DNA from: Patiria pectinifera
Lineage: Eukaryota; Echinodermata; Asteroidea; Valvatida; Asterinidae
Assembly: GCA_029964075.1 (NCBI GenBank)
Contig: CM057146.1
Span: forward strand, 10,745,501 to 10,809,500
Reading direction: 5' to 3'
Length of the DNA: 64,000 nt
Shown here: positions 52,743 through 64,000 of the stretch, in pieces
Layout of the letters: each line of letters starts with the position of its first letter
Position numbering within the stretch: the stretch's first letter is position 1
Notes under the pieces: model-generated
Told to the model about the DNA's origin: nothing
What the model saw: the letters and a program-made list of their open reading frames with translations, nothing else
Database searches by the model: none
Translations under genes and position numbers: made by a program

Positions 52743-53190
52743 TCTAATTCTTGTATAGCGCCAAATCCGTCAAAATTGACGCTCAAGGCGCTTCACAGAA
52801 ATAAAAATGAACAGGTTAAATTTAAGAATAAACTAACATTTATACAAGACAAAACCTTTAAAATAACTATAAAATAATATGGTTGATAAAAGACAGCCAA
52901 ACTGTCAAGATAGGCAATAAGAATGAGACAAACGGGCAATTAAAAATTGACGCACAAGGCGCTTTACATAAATACGGATATACCAGTTAAATTTTAAAAT
53001 ACAAGAGGTGTACAAATTAAAATTGTCTAAAACAGGCAGATATAAATGGACAGACACAGAACATCAATCAAGTAAACAGAGAGATGACCATGACAGAGAG
53101 AATTAACAGCACGACAGCCATAACGTATATCAAATAAAAAAGTGACGCTCAAGGCGCTTCATTACAGAACTACAAATAAACCAGTTACAA
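52709..53190 (-). mobile_element. LINE/SINE 3' ends with (ATT)n tail, three tandem-like copies
   Basis: On the minus strand, GAAGCGCCTTGAGCGTCAATTTTGACGG and TTTGGCGCTATACAAGAATTAGATATT run into (ATT)n at 52709-52741. The GACGC(T/A)CAAGGCGCTT(C/T)A motif recurs at about 52778, 52950 and 53142, spaced 170-195 bp, so the tail region is itself repeated. Confidence 0.65.
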
Positions 53191-54595
53191 TTAAATTGAA
53201 GTCTTAAAAACAATTTAAAATATTGCATGCTCAGTTCAACGTGCACTAGCTCCCTAAAGAAACTCTGGTTTAACTCCGGTAGTGAGGATTGAAATTTTGA
53301 TGCACATAAATTATAAGGTCCATAGGTTTAACCTTTTCTTGCTTATTTTGTCATGAATTAAACGCAATTTTGTTGAAAATAAATCAAAACAGGAGGAAAC
53401 GATGATAACTAACGATATACATCGGATGCATGAGCTTCGTAAATTATCTCCCCTCCTCCGCCATGTTCGTTTTATGGAAAACATTTAAAGCTCTACTGTT
53501 AGTTGTTTTTTTGCTATTAATTCAGTCTCTAGGTTTTTTTTAACATCATTTTGGACGGCAAGCGAAAACCCGCGAAATTTTAACAATAAATTCAATGACT
53601 TAGAAAAAAAGTATAGATCTATCTGTTTGTGAAAATTGCTGGAACCATAGACATATTATAACAAGGTTTTCTGTTTCTAGGTGCTTGGGCGCCCTCTATA
53701 GTCCCGCAATAAGCGAAGGTCAGAAGTTAAGTTTATCATCAAGGCCAACGCGTGCACCGTCGACAATAATATAATACTTGTGTGTAAATACTTCATGCCT
53801 CAAACTTTCGCGTATTTATTCCACAAAAACCAAGTCGTCAAATTTCCGCGGGTGAATTTCTTTCTTTCACAGCTGTTCTCTGCCACGCTGTCTATTTTGA
53901 GCAATGCACTGATTAGTCATTAAGTGAAACGTTTCCTTGAATATGTTTTTCGCCGTGTCGCAAATTGGCAATATTATCTCTTGCGATATGAAAAGGCAGT
54001 GTTCCAATTTCGCACTCGTAACGAGGCCTATTTGTTACCAAAAAGGTCGATAATGTGCCCTTCATATTGTCTGATTGGAAAGCGTGGTGTGCTTTATGAC
54101 TGTATATGAAATTGGAAGATACCCGGACACCCGGAGCCATATTTTGAAGACTTTTTTTGGAGGGGGAGATAAACCCACACACTCTGTGGAATAAGAAGAG
54201 AAGCTAGTGATGAAAAAAAAATCATGGGTATACTAGGAAAACAAGTTGAAATTTAGAGCCGTAGGTCGAAAGCTGAGGAGATAAGGACTTGTGTTTCACA
54301 CACTTTTATGGCACATACACCAAATCGATTTAAGGCCTACTTATTTTCATGTTACATTGACATTTAAAAAATAGAACCTGGATTGCTGTTAAACGCCAGC
54401 GTCCGGTAATTCAAATTTCCGATATGTATGATCAAAAAGATAAGATGATATTGTAACAATATTACCTCATGAGTTATGAACATCTGAATCCCTATAGCAT
54501 CTCAGGAAACCTCATGAAACCCCAGGAAAGCTAAGAAACCTCAAGAGACAACAATAAACCACAGGAAACACCAGATATTCTCATCGGAAGCCTCT
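53191..54595. other. Intergenic region
   Basis: AT-rich; no supported gene or repeat. Confidence 0.4.
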
Positions 54596-54715
54596 GGAGA
54601 CCCCAGAACCTCAGGAAACCTCAGGAGACCCCAGGAGACCCCAGGAGACCCCAGGAGACCAGGAGACCCCAGAAAACTCGGGAAACCTCAGGAAAACCCA
54701 GAAAACCTCAGGATT
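54502..54715. repeat. Minisatellite of CCAGGAGACC / CTCAGGAAAC
   Basis: Irregular 9-10-bp units. The core at 54630-54662 has four near-perfect CCCAGGAGAC copies. Confidence 0.85.
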
Positions 54716-55189
54716 GGGAAGGGGCGATTGCAGATCCAATCCGTTTTTGTGTGTGTGGGGGTGGGAAGAATACATTTGAAGGACTGTATCGTCAAAACAA
54801 AACTGGGAAAAGGGGGAAAGCATTTGTCTTTTAGTATCTTGAAAGGTTCAGCATGTGTTGCGTTTAACGACATCTCGAGAATACATTTTGGGAGAGGATT
54901 CAAATAATGGAAGCATGGAAGAGGGTGGCCGATGACGCCATGCTGCATTTGAAAGTTGTTTACGCAAAACCACTCCTTACGAATTAATAACTATTTGATA
55001 GAATCTACGTGACTGCGGTAAATACTTTCCCCACGTAGACCAGCATTTCTATTCGACCTAAAAAAAAGGACTCAAGATACGGCAGACCGTCACTGCGCAG
55101 GCAAACCGCGCACGTCCAATTATCGACTCCGTATAGCCTGTCAAGGACTAAGAGAACCAAGGGGACGGACCAAAATCAATGCACTTGTT

Positions 55190-55445
55190 GACAGCGGAGC
55201 CCTATTATCAGTTTTAATGAGTGATTAGGCACCGCCGTGGTTGCGAAATCGACGCGCCTGAATTTCATTGGTTTTTATATGAGGGTGTGCCGGCCCGTGC
55301 ACGTCAACAAGTCGGCTAAACGGAGCAGACCAGACGACCCAGATTCCACACTCTGATTGGCCGAGGAGTTTCGGACGCGCGCGCACAAAACGGACGTTTT
55401 TAATTGGCTGGACGGAAGTAGTCTCCACGGCGCGAGTTGTTGAAC
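55190..55445. promoter_or_regulatory. GC-rich island with three inverted CCAAT boxes
   Basis: CATTGGTTT (about 55268), TGATTGGCC (about 55355) and TAATTGGCT (about 55400) are spaced within 140 bp, with CpG-rich CGGACGCGCGCGC between. Resembles a TATA-less promoter, but no coding exon follows on either strand. Confidence 0.35.
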
Positions 55446-55719
55446 TAGAGATTGGAACTTCTTGAGGTCGTCAGGGTAAAACAGGTTCTCGTATGTGACA
55501 TTTTATGGCTATTAACAAAATACTTGATTTGAAATTTGACCTGTACTCCAGCGCACTCAAATTAAACAACATTACAACTGGTACACCAACCATCGTTCTA
55601 CTGTTGGCAGCAGTTACTTAACAACTTAACAATCATGAGCGAAAATTGGCGAACAAGAACAATTAACAAAACCCTTCATTAAAAAATCACTACTCTTAAT
55701 TAAGCTGCGACGTTACTTA

Positions 55720-55998
55720 CTTATTTATTTATATCTTTCTGGTAATGAAACCAAGGATTCCTCAAAAGTGTCATAGGCATTGTAGCTTGAAAGCCTGAAG
55801 AATCCTGCAGAGAGAAGACAATGAGAAGGAATAACAGTTTCAGAGGTGGGAGGAAAAGCCCAGAGGAATATTCTGAGGAAAACCCACGGAATTAGGTATA
55901 GGGACTGAAAACCCAATCCACATATTGGCCCGGGCGGGATTCGAACCTGGGTCACAGCGGTGGAAGGCGAGGAAAGTACCGCTACCTGACTCCCCATT
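55720..55998 (-). mobile_element. tRNA-derived SINE 1, minus strand
   Basis: On the minus strand: B box GGTTCGAATCC (55937-55947) after ACTTTCCTCGCCTTCCACCG, with body GTGGGTTTTCCTCAGAATATTCC and CAGGATTC. The 90-codon frame over it is an artefact of the SINE. Confidence 0.75.
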
Positions 55999-56575
55999 TA
56001 AGAGGAAGACAATGAGTATAAATTACAATTTTATAGTTTTAGAGATGAGAGGAACACCCCAGACGAACATTTCAGGGAAAACCCACGGAATCAGATAAGG
56101 CCAAAAAAAGTCTCCGGTTTCTGGTATGCGCGCGCGTCGCCGTAGCCATGCGCGTCGGCAAAATGAAAAAGTTGTTTTTTTTCAATGAAAGATGATGTCT
56201 CAAAACCGCCAAACTCACTGGTTTGACTGTGCTGCTGCACAACTGTAACGTGTTTTTAGATGGGGTTATGATCGAGAATAAGCTTTATGTGGCCTCTCTG
56301 GTCTCCCATAATGTTTGCATTAAGTTTAGTCGGGCACCATTTGCAGTCATCAGCCGACATTTGAAGCAAAAAAAACAGGTAAAAAAAAAAAAAGCCGCGT
56401 CGCCGCACCACTTTTTGGGCAAGCTCCACACCAGGAACCGGAGACTTTTTTTTTGGCCTAAGGAATGAAAATGCACTTCACATGTTTGCCCAGGCGGGAT
56501 TCGAACCCGGGTCACAGCGGTGGAAGGCGAGGAAAGTAACCACTGCGCCAACCTGACTCATAACAATAACAGAGA
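55999..56575 (-). mobile_element. tRNA-derived SINE 2, minus strand, split by a MITE
   Basis: The head (A box TGGCGCAGTGG, B box GGTTCGAATCC at 56497-56507) lies right of, and the body left of, the MITE at 56099-56458. Both pieces align with SINE 1. Confidence 0.75.
56099..56458. mobile_element. PIF/Harbinger-like MITE inserted in SINE 2
   Basis: GGCCAAAAAAAGTCTCCGG and CCGGAGACTTTTTTTTTGGCC are inverted ends. The inverted match continues to TTTCTGGT / ACCAGGAA. TAA flanks both sides (56096-56098, 56459-56461), and removing the element plus one TAA restores the SINE. Confidence 0.85.
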
Positions 56576-56694
56576 AAATATACCAGATCTTACAAAAATC
56601 TATATAAAGAACTACACATGCAGTAAGTTTTGTTATGTAGGGTTTTGTTGCGGTGTTTTTAGCAGAGGCGAGCAAATACAAGTAGAGTATAACA

Positions 56695-56830
56695 TGGCCT
56701 ACAGCAGAGTCTAGCAGAGCTGGACAGAGTCGAGCATAGTCGAGAAAAGCCGAGTAGAGTCGAGTGACGCCGACTGATGCCGAGAAGAGCCGAACACAGA
56801 CGGCCAAAACCCAGCAGAACTAGCACAGCA
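56695..56830. repeat. Degenerate ~10-bp tandem repeat (AGAGTCGAGC)
   Basis: About 12 units of AG(A/C)(G)(T/C)CGAG-type sequence, followed by CACAACACAACACAGC. Confidence 0.75.
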
Positions 56831-58290
56831 CAACACAACACAGCGCGGCACACCACATTAACTGAAATAATAATCACCAGGATTTCTAGTGCAAACGATG
56901 TAAGCACTATAACGCCAGCTCCACAATGTTACTATTTCATCAAAATGTCATGCCAGGGAACTCTAGCTGCAATCAATCTTCAATAATGCACCGTTTAGAA
57001 ATAAGAAAAAGGATAAAGAAATCTGGCAAACACCTTAGCGCAGCCCTCAGGCGAAATGACGCAAACGATTTGCCGATTCATTAATAATAGTATATACAGG
57101 CACCGCGCGCTGGAACAAATACGATTTTTTTTTTTTTTTTTTAAAATACAACGCCTCAAATAAATTCCCTGTCAGGCCAACGAATTAAACACAGCAATAA
57201 TTACACTGTTGACGACAAGCTAAATTATTTTAGCCAACAGCCAACTAACTCGCTTGGCGGAGGAAATTACGCGCGTCCCTCGCAGCTAGAGTTGGCATCA
57301 ACCGCTCCGTGTGTTCGCGTGCACGTTCAATTAGTCTCTCTATCAGTAAAAAAAAAAAAGATCGCCCTATCGCAAAAACCAACAGCGTCGATTTTTTTTT
57401 TGGTCAGCGTTGGAAACAATCTGTTTGTTCTCGGAAGTACGTATTGCAACGGGGAGCGTGTTTAATATCGCCAGGATTGAAATGAAATAAAATCAAACCC
57501 CCTCTTGATTACACGTAGGAACTTTTACTCTTACCTTTTTTTTGGAAGTCCCGTGTCAGTGATTAAGGTCCGAGACCTGTCCAAACTGAAATTACCAGCG
57601 GACGTGACGGACGCGTAAGGGGGGCAGGAAGCAGCGACGTGACCCACGCGGGTCGGCGCGCCGCCCGCTGCCCCTGTAATGGAATAAAAGAACTTCCGCG
57701 GGCAAGAAATATTCCGGATATTTTCCAATGTTGGCGTTTTCTTTGGTTGACTGGTGGGTCTCTAGACCTCGGTACCGATACATGACAAAGGGCTATCCTT
57801 TATGGGGGAAGGGGGTGGGGGAAGGCGCGCGTACGTGTGTTTATTGGGTTGTCAATCTATCAGCAGTTATTCATTTACCCCAGCGGTACTCCGAGAACTT
57901 GATGGAGGCAGAGATATTAAAACCCAATCAACGGAAATCACGTCTCGAGCAATGCTCCATTGTCTTCCACGTGCAGTTTGAACCCCGCGTCTTGTAGGCG
58001 GATTTTTGTGAGTGGATATCGCAGCACCACTTCAGTGCTTCCGTCTGCACGTGGCTTTCTTTCAAATTATCCAACTTTTTGATGAATGGGTTACACTTTG
58101 GAAAGTATCCAAAATGTGTGTTCAAGAACACAGTCAGATATGCCCATCGTTTTAGCTCTCAACTTCATCTTAATCCGGATTAGAAACAGTAATTTTACTG
58201 ATTTTCATTTGCGCCCAGCTGACCGTTAATGCCTATAGTCAGATTTACTTACAAGACCTTAGTGTCTTGTAAGCAGTGAAGTAGCCAGGG
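56831..58290. other. Intergenic with two GC-richer patches
   Basis: 57240-57345 and 57590-57700 are CpG-rich without coding content or repeat ends. A T20 tract lies at 57124. No gene supported. Confidence 0.4.
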
Positions 58291-58298
58291 TCTCACCA

Positions 58299-58326
58299 TA
58301 TAGGGGGGGGGGGGGGGGGGGGGGGG
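58299..58326. repeat. Poly-G tract of about 26-28 bases
   Basis: An almost uninterrupted G run after CATATAG. Prone to assembly length errors. Confidence 0.85.
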
Positions 58327-58469
58327 TTAACACTGGAGGGAGGACGACCAATTTCTGTTACACCTGTTTACCATGGTCAGTGATAGGACTTACACATTTC
58401 CAGTGGGGGCGACTGGGGGGTAGTCTATGTAATAGACATGGCGAAAGCCATGTCACGCGCTGAACTGAC

Positions 58470-58657
58470 GAATCATAGACCATTATCATGTTGCGGCCAT
58501 CTTGATTTTCTTCGCATTCAAATCCACGTAACCAAAGCGAGGTTGGAAGGGAAAATAGTCTGGTTCCTTTTAGCACAATCAAACATTATCATTCAGTACT
58601 GTTATTGGATACAGGGAACATGACTGAAATGGCGGCAGCATGATACAGGTCTATAGT
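58470..58657. mobile_element. Foldback/MITE-like element
   Basis: CATAGACC..TATCATGTTGCGGCCAT (58474-58500) is an imperfect inverse of ATGGCGGCAGCATGATACAGGTCTATAG (58629-58656). About 190 bp overall. TA-type flanks are possible. Confidence 0.55.
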
Positions 58658-58727
58658 AACCGCGTGCGTGTGCGTCGTGTAACTGATTCAAGGCTTCGCT
58701 GCATTAATAACGAACTACCAACGGAAA

Positions 58728-58766
58728 TTTCCAAAAAAATGCGTCTTTAGACGCATCTTTGGAAAT
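58728..58766. repeat. Strong hairpin
   Basis: TTTCCAAA(AAA)ATGCGTC-TTTA-GACGCATCTTTGGAAA, a near-perfect inverted repeat with a 4-base loop. Confidence 0.8.
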
Positions 58767-60305
58767 GACTTCTTTTATTGTGTTCTTCAATATGACAGCA
58801 TGCCAGAAAGAATAATTTCACGGGGAGTTTAGTGCCATTACTATCATTCAACCAAGTATGCCTTTCAACAATAATTTCGTCAGCTACTTTTTGGATAGCT
58901 GCAAATGATATACTCTATACCTTTCACTATCGTTCTTATACGTAAGCTAAGTTCAATTGTGCTAAACAATGTATATTTGGTAATCTCTCTGACTCTAGTC
59001 TCCGAGTAAAAAATACTGCCTCCAAATGAATTTTCTCGCAAAGGTCCCGAGTGGTCCGTGGCTGCAAGTAATTCGCCGGGATTAGAATTAACTTATTGTC
59101 TGGAAAATGACGGATACTCCGGGCATATTAAAATCAACTGGATTTCTTCAATCGTCGAGTGGAACGATTGGGGAGAATTTCAGGAATTCTTTTCACAGCC
59201 CTCAAAAATGCCTGTAGCTGTGCTTTGCGGTATAATACGCGTAGGCGAACATTGAAAAACCATGTTCTTTTAGTTTACATAGAGTGTATAGTTAAACTCT
59301 CGAGGCTGCATTGTCGCCTGTGCAGTCAATTTTCGTTTTAGCGAAAATATTACTTCTATTATTTGCATGCGCTAAAGGGTGCCATATCTGTAATCGTTCG
59401 GACGTGTTGATATAATGGGAGAAAAATCTCCAAACAACCAGATTGTTTTAGGGAGGACGCTTGAGGGCAGGTATTCACCTGTATAGAAAAACGAGGGCGG
59501 GTGCTCAGAATAATTATGTTTAGGCACAGCATTTACAGGTTCTTTCTTATTCAGAAATATTGTGAGTATCCGTACTTTTTTTTTTAGAAACTTTCTGAAA
59601 ACTTTTTGTTTTCCATTGACACTCTTCTTATGGCAGTTCTGAAGCCTTCATTATCCGAGGCCAAAATTAATCCTTGTCTTGAAAGAGTGCAGCCATGGGC
59701 TTCGCGAGGGGGGGGGGGAAAGGGGAGCACTTGCCCTCCCCTGGAAAGGAAAAAAAATAAAAGGAAAAACTTAAATAAGGGGGAAGGAAAAAGAGGTGCG
59801 AAGCCATATTGCTGTTAATTTGGTGGCGGTGGGTTGGGGGGGTTTAGGGCAAATGTTCCCCTGCCCACGCTCGGAAAATGATAAATTGCGAAGTTGAAAA
59901 TGTAAAGACATTTTGGGGGAAATGTGCTTTGCCCCCGCCCCACCCGGAAAAAATCCTGGCGACGCCCATGGGTGCAGCCTTACTTTCTACAAACTAATTT
60001 TTAAAGTTGAACACAGAAACTGACTGGGGCGGGGTTTGAAACTGCGATCCCTGGATTGAACTATCCCTGGATTGAACTGAACTATCCAGCCCTGTGTTGG
60101 CGGTTCCCCATTTTGTCAATGTCTTTGTTCAAGGGGCACTAGTCAGAAGCCATACATCCGTACATTATGATTCCATGTAGCCAGGGATCACGCCCAAAGT
60201 CACGATGCTAGCAATATTGGCAATGTTGCAAACCCGAGAAATAGCAAACGATACGGCTTTATAAACTAGGCCTATAGTAAGAAATTATTCAATCCGATAT
60301 GGTGC
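58767..60305. other. Intergenic with a diverged repeat copy
   Basis: 59690-59970 is a poly-purine/G-rich repeat related to 26440-26660. A GC-moderate patch at 59045-59260 (GCCGGGATTAGAATTAACTTATTG) has open frames but no protein motif. Confidence 0.4.
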
Positions 60306-60309
60306 GTTG

Positions 60310-60590
60310 TGGAGCAGTGTGGTCAAAAAGTAACGTTGTTCGACCGATGTGCCATGGTATATACGTGGGTTCGAATCCCAACGAGGAACATGACGCTTGT
60401 GTCCTTGGGCAAGACACTTTACTACAATTGCCTCTCTTCACTCCATCCAGGGGTTATCAGTGAGGGTACGGGAGAGACCATATTACGCTGATCTCGGCGG
60501 CAGAAAAATGGTCCCATGGACTTTGAGACCTATACCTTTCGCGGAAAGCGCTATATAAGCACCACGCATTATTCTATAAATATATATATC
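60310..60590 (+). mobile_element. tRNA-derived SINE 3
   Basis: B box GGTTCGAATCC (60368-60378), then GTCCTTGGGCAAGACACTTTAC, CCTCTCTTCACTCCATCCAGG and a tail GCGGAAAGCGCTATATAAGC-ACCACGCATT. Same body type as the SINE at 20145. The A-box region is decayed. Confidence 0.7.
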
Positions 60591-61753
60591 AAAAAAATAC
60601 TACACTTTATTGTGAAAAGAGCATGGGCAGCCACTGTATAGAAGTAGTGCATGATTGTGGAACACGAACATTAGGCCGACAGTGCTGTTGACATGATTCT
60701 TCCAGTACCGTTCTCCCTATACGTGTAATGGTACCACTGAGGAGACACATTATCGTAATTTCTTCGCACGATGGAGACATCGGTCATAATGTCACAGCCC
60801 CCCTTTAGAGGCACAATTTTATTGTCGCAATTAGGTTATATTTGTTGCTCGGTGTCTACACACCGAAATTCGTGAAAAAAGGACAAGGGAATATTGGGTT
60901 AGGGGACATTTAAGTTTGAAAAAATTGTGCACAAGTCTATGGGGATGTCTCCCAAATGTCCAATCCAGGATTATTATTACTATTATAAATTGTTGACAAA
61001 GTCATGGGTTGTGGAAAGACAGTACAGCCCACCTTGAACCACTCCCCGCATAAAAATAGGATAAAAACTTCAAAGTAATTAGTTAAAGATAAAAACTTAA
61101 AGTATTGATTCGCAGCTTCCTATATATGAGATAGGAAACAAGATATGAAATTGAAGTGTCTCGTGGTTTGGGATAAAAAACAAACTGTGTTAATTCTGAG
61201 GAAATCCCACGAGATCAAGAAGGATCTTACAACCCAATAAACGTTGTGTAATGGGTTAGATTCCAACCAGAGCCATATATTATAGAGGACAAGGAAAGTA
61301 GCACCAACATGTACGCACGCCATACAACTTGACCCTCCCATCCAAAAGAAGAAGAGATTCTCACCTTACTTTGCTCAGATATATGACTTCATAAAGTTAT
61401 AGACCATTATAGAGTTATTGCCCTGCTCATGTTTCACAGTCCTCAGAAAGTATGAATACTTATGACGCTATATAATATTATAGAGCTCCATGATAATTAT
61501 ACACAAAGGGTGCGAACGGGCTTTATAATGTGCGAAATTAAATTTGGCGGGAATCACACCTCCTACTGCCAGCACGCGCAGGGGCAAACTCCTCAAACCC
61601 CAACCCTCCCCGGCTGGAGAGCTAAGGTGCGTCTTAATCTTTGAGGAGAATCACCCGGGGAGGCAGAGAGTAATAACCTGGCCGGGTTTGGTGTTCAAAG
61701 CGCGGAAGGGAAGCAGGGGCGCTGAATTGCCGGTCGGTCCGTGGGCGCGACCA
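60591..61753. other. Intergenic region
   Basis: AT-rich to 61540, then a GC-rich patch 61550-61750 (CACCTCCTACTGCCAGCACGCGCAGG, GAGAGTAATAACCTGGCCGGG) with no protein motif. Confidence 0.4.
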
Positions 61754-62017
61754 GGGCCCAATTTCACGGCGCTGCTTAACAGTTAGCAGAAAAATTGTGC
61801 TAAGCATAGCAGAAATAGTTACTTAAGCACTATTTCACGGCGTGGATGTGCTAACGGTCGCGTGTGCATGGAGATTTCTATTGTTACGTAAGCTAAGCAA
61901 TTTTTCCTCTGAAGTAAGCGTGCCTTTTGCTGTGCTTATTAATATGGTCTCCATGAAATAGACGGAGGCTCTGTTAGCAGAAAATCGTGTGCTTAGCAGC
62001 GCCGTGAAATTGGGCCC
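61754..62017. mobile_element. 264-bp MITE with GGGCCCAATTTCACGGCGCT ends
   Basis: Left GGGCCCAATTTCACGGCGCTGC and right GCAGCGCCGTGAAATTGGGCCC are perfect inverted repeats. Interior GCTAAGC-type repeats recur at 62320-62465, suggesting a second, decayed copy there. Target duplication not resolved. Confidence 0.8.
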
Positions 62018-63049
62018 AAGGCCCACAAGACTTTACTCACGTGTCGGCGCCGGCCATATTAAACTGAACGCGAGGTAAACTCTTCATTTTTGAAACTTGC
62101 GAGTGGAAATGAAAGCAATGAAATAAAAGTTCATTACAAATTAATACCAGTCTGCTCTGATGAATAATTACAAATTTGTGATTACACATACCCTACACTA
62201 ATGTTTTTTTAAAACAAACGAAATAGTCTGGCACCATTCCATTCAACACTTTACAATTTATAAAATAGATTCAGGGAACACGATCGAAAAATGGCGTCCT
62301 CGTGAGTAAGGTTTAGTTCATTCAGCTGCTTAGCAAATCATCCAAGCAAATTTAAGTGCTTAGCGGGATCCAGCCGAGAACCAATCAGTCATTTACAATG
62401 CAGGGCACTTTGGTTGGTAACCTAATTTTTGCTAAGCCGAGTTTTTTTTTTCGATGCTAAGCTAATTTGTGTAAAATTGCCCATTGTCGGGAGGGAAGGC
62501 AGCAGTTAAAAGTCGGATTCGAACGCGAATATGTGACGTCACGGCAAGTATTTCATGAAGGCTGAACCGGTATGCAGGGACACCATCGTGCTTTTGGTTC
62601 CTGAACCGCCTATAGAACAACTGGGCCAGAGTTGCAAAAACTTCTTGCACTCCTAATTTGACGAAGGAGGCTCAAAGGAGTTTGAAATTAAAATGGATAA
62701 GACCATCGGAGGTCTCCTCAACAACGTCACGATTGTAGCACAGCGCCCTCCTTTGACTCAAAATAACACAATTAAACTAATGTCCGCACATATAGGTGTA
62801 TAACTTCTTAACTCAAATTCTTTTTCAAAAAAATTCAAAAGCTCACTTACAAACAGAAAGACATGCTAAATGTGCATTTTAAAACAAAATTGTAAATATC
62901 CAAATCTGCAAAAATTCACAAAACAAATTCGACTATTTACTATTTTTCGAAATTAATCGTGCGATTTAAAAGTTTAACGCTGTCGTCTCAGAAATCGTCG
63001 AACACCAAAATCTCATTACAGTAAATGTCATACCATTGGTTCATTGTGT
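62018..63049. other. Intergenic region with decayed MITE pieces
   Basis: 62290-62465 repeats CTGCTTAGCAAATC..AAGTGCTTAGCGGG..GCTAAGCTAATTTG motifs of the preceding MITE. Otherwise AT-rich. Confidence 0.45.
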
Positions 63050-63109
63050 CTTTTCAGACCAAATTTCTTGAAAGAAAAAAACCTTCATCTCGACCTATTT
63101 TAAAGGGCA

Positions 63110-63390
63110 GGCAAGCATACCTGGTTACAACCAAGACGTCTACGCACCGGGAAATCGAGACGGACTCACACCGAGCATCGCGTCTGCTTTCCCCGCGGGG
63201 AGAGCAACGCAAGAAACGGCCATTATACAGTTTTAACGGCGCGGGTGTCGCGATTAGGTATTTACATAATTCCTGGCGAGTTGTGGATAGGGCTTGTTTA
63301 CATAAATCATGGCATGAAATGAAATTCTGCGCACTTGAGGTGCGACCACGCGCCACCCAGGGTGTGACGGACGCGTGGTCAGTGAATTAA
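63110..63390. promoter_or_regulatory. Candidate conserved non-coding element with forkhead-like sites
   Basis: A GC-balanced block with TAGGTATTTACATAATTCC, GCTTGTTTACATAAATCATGG (two FOX-type TRTTTAC sites), CCATTATACAG and CCCCGCGGGGAGAGCAACG. Long open frames on both strands (63025-63390 plus, 63054-63356 minus) have no recognisable domain. Confidence 0.35.
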
Positions 63391-64000
63391 ATGGGTTTAT
63401 TTTGTGATGAGATGCAGACAAGACGCCATTTCATAGAAACTGCTCAGCACAGATATTTTGATTACCGGAAAAGCGTTTATTTGGTAAATCCAATTTCACA
63501 AAAACGGAGCAGTGTCAGAATGTCCGACTTCTTTAGCTTTTGGGCCGGGCAAAACAGAGAAAAATCGGCTGGGGTTACCCCATCAACAATACATCAAGAA
63601 GAGAACCTGTAGCTTTGTTGAAAGTGAGTGATTAGATTCTCAGCTAGCAAATATTTATTTTCACTGACTTCAAGAGAAACAAACACTGCAGAAGAAATGC
63701 TCGTGTAAAATTCGTCACAAAAGACTATGATTTTTCTCACAACCCTCTTTCCGCCATTTCACGCACGGCTTAACTGCGACGCTTTGACATGCAACAATGC
63801 AAGGAAGTCTCATTGTGAAGGTCTCAGTAAAATCAATTAGAAAGTAAAATCAAGAAATCCCGTATAGAATTGAAAATACACCTCCCGTGGGCCGACTTCA
63901 CTTCATTCAAAGACTACAATTTTAGCCTGATCACTCCATCAAAGTTAATGCAAAGATGCGGAATACCGAGAAATCACAACCGAGTCAAAATGCGAGGGAA
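63391..64000. other. Right end of window
   Basis: No supported feature. A plus frame at 63391-63612 has no motif. Confidence 0.4.

Noticed and set aside
55725-55997. 90-codon minus-strand frame
   Set aside because: It lies entirely within a tRNA-derived SINE; the RIPPGP-like residues are the translated B box.

Overview
The window is animal nuclear DNA: genes split by GT-AG introns, long AT-rich introns, many dispersed repeats and no bacterial-style operons. A deuterostome marine invertebrate, most likely an echinoderm, fits best. The grounds are tRNA-derived SINEs, CR1/L2-like LINE tails, Polinton/Maverick-type remnants and an invertebrate DUF1647 gene. The species cannot be read from the sequence.

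1-16.4 kb is a graveyard of Polinton/adintovirus-type DNA. Four head-to-tail units begin before 1 and at about 4080, 7247 and 10368, and a fifth stub lies near 13238. Each unit starts with the N-terminal part of a retrovirus-like integrase, cut at the same place. Each then carries a small accessory gene whose product has a C-x2-C ... HPSQ ... HxC module. Two units also hold an unrelated GC-rich ORF. After them come an orphan TATA-driven ORF (14038), a Tc1/mariner transposase fragment, and a broken protein-primed family B DNA polymerase whose motif-C segment is tandemly triplicated.

16.4-20.5 kb holds a tandem array of three ~520-bp exon-bearing units encoding an acidic/basic low-complexity protein, further partial copies, and a tRNA-derived SINE with a nested foldback.

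20.6-30.3 kb, minus strand, carries six exons of adenylosuccinate lyase (ADSL, purine synthesis): about 347 of the usual ~480 residues, with both catalytic segments. The last ~135 residues are not visible, so everything from 20587 to base 1 may be a single ADSL intron that has absorbed the Polinton array. Its other introns carry several small inverted-repeat elements.

30.3-41.8 kb has a 609-bp foldback element, a CR1/L2-like LINE 3' end and a four-exon plus-strand gene for a type II membrane protein of the DUF1647 family (37331-39921).

41.8-46.2 kb, plus strand, is a three-exon PRD-class homeobox gene. It is Q50 and has the classic intron between homeodomain residues 46 and 47.

46.2-64 kb has no recognisable coding gene. 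It holds MITEs of several superfamilies (TTAA-, TA- and TAA-flanked), SINEs, LINE tails, minisatellites, and GC-rich islands with homeodomain-like, forkhead-like or CCAAT-like sites (notably 51.7-52.2 and 63.1-63.4 kb). These islands are candidate regulatory elements for the homeobox gene or a neighbour outside the window.
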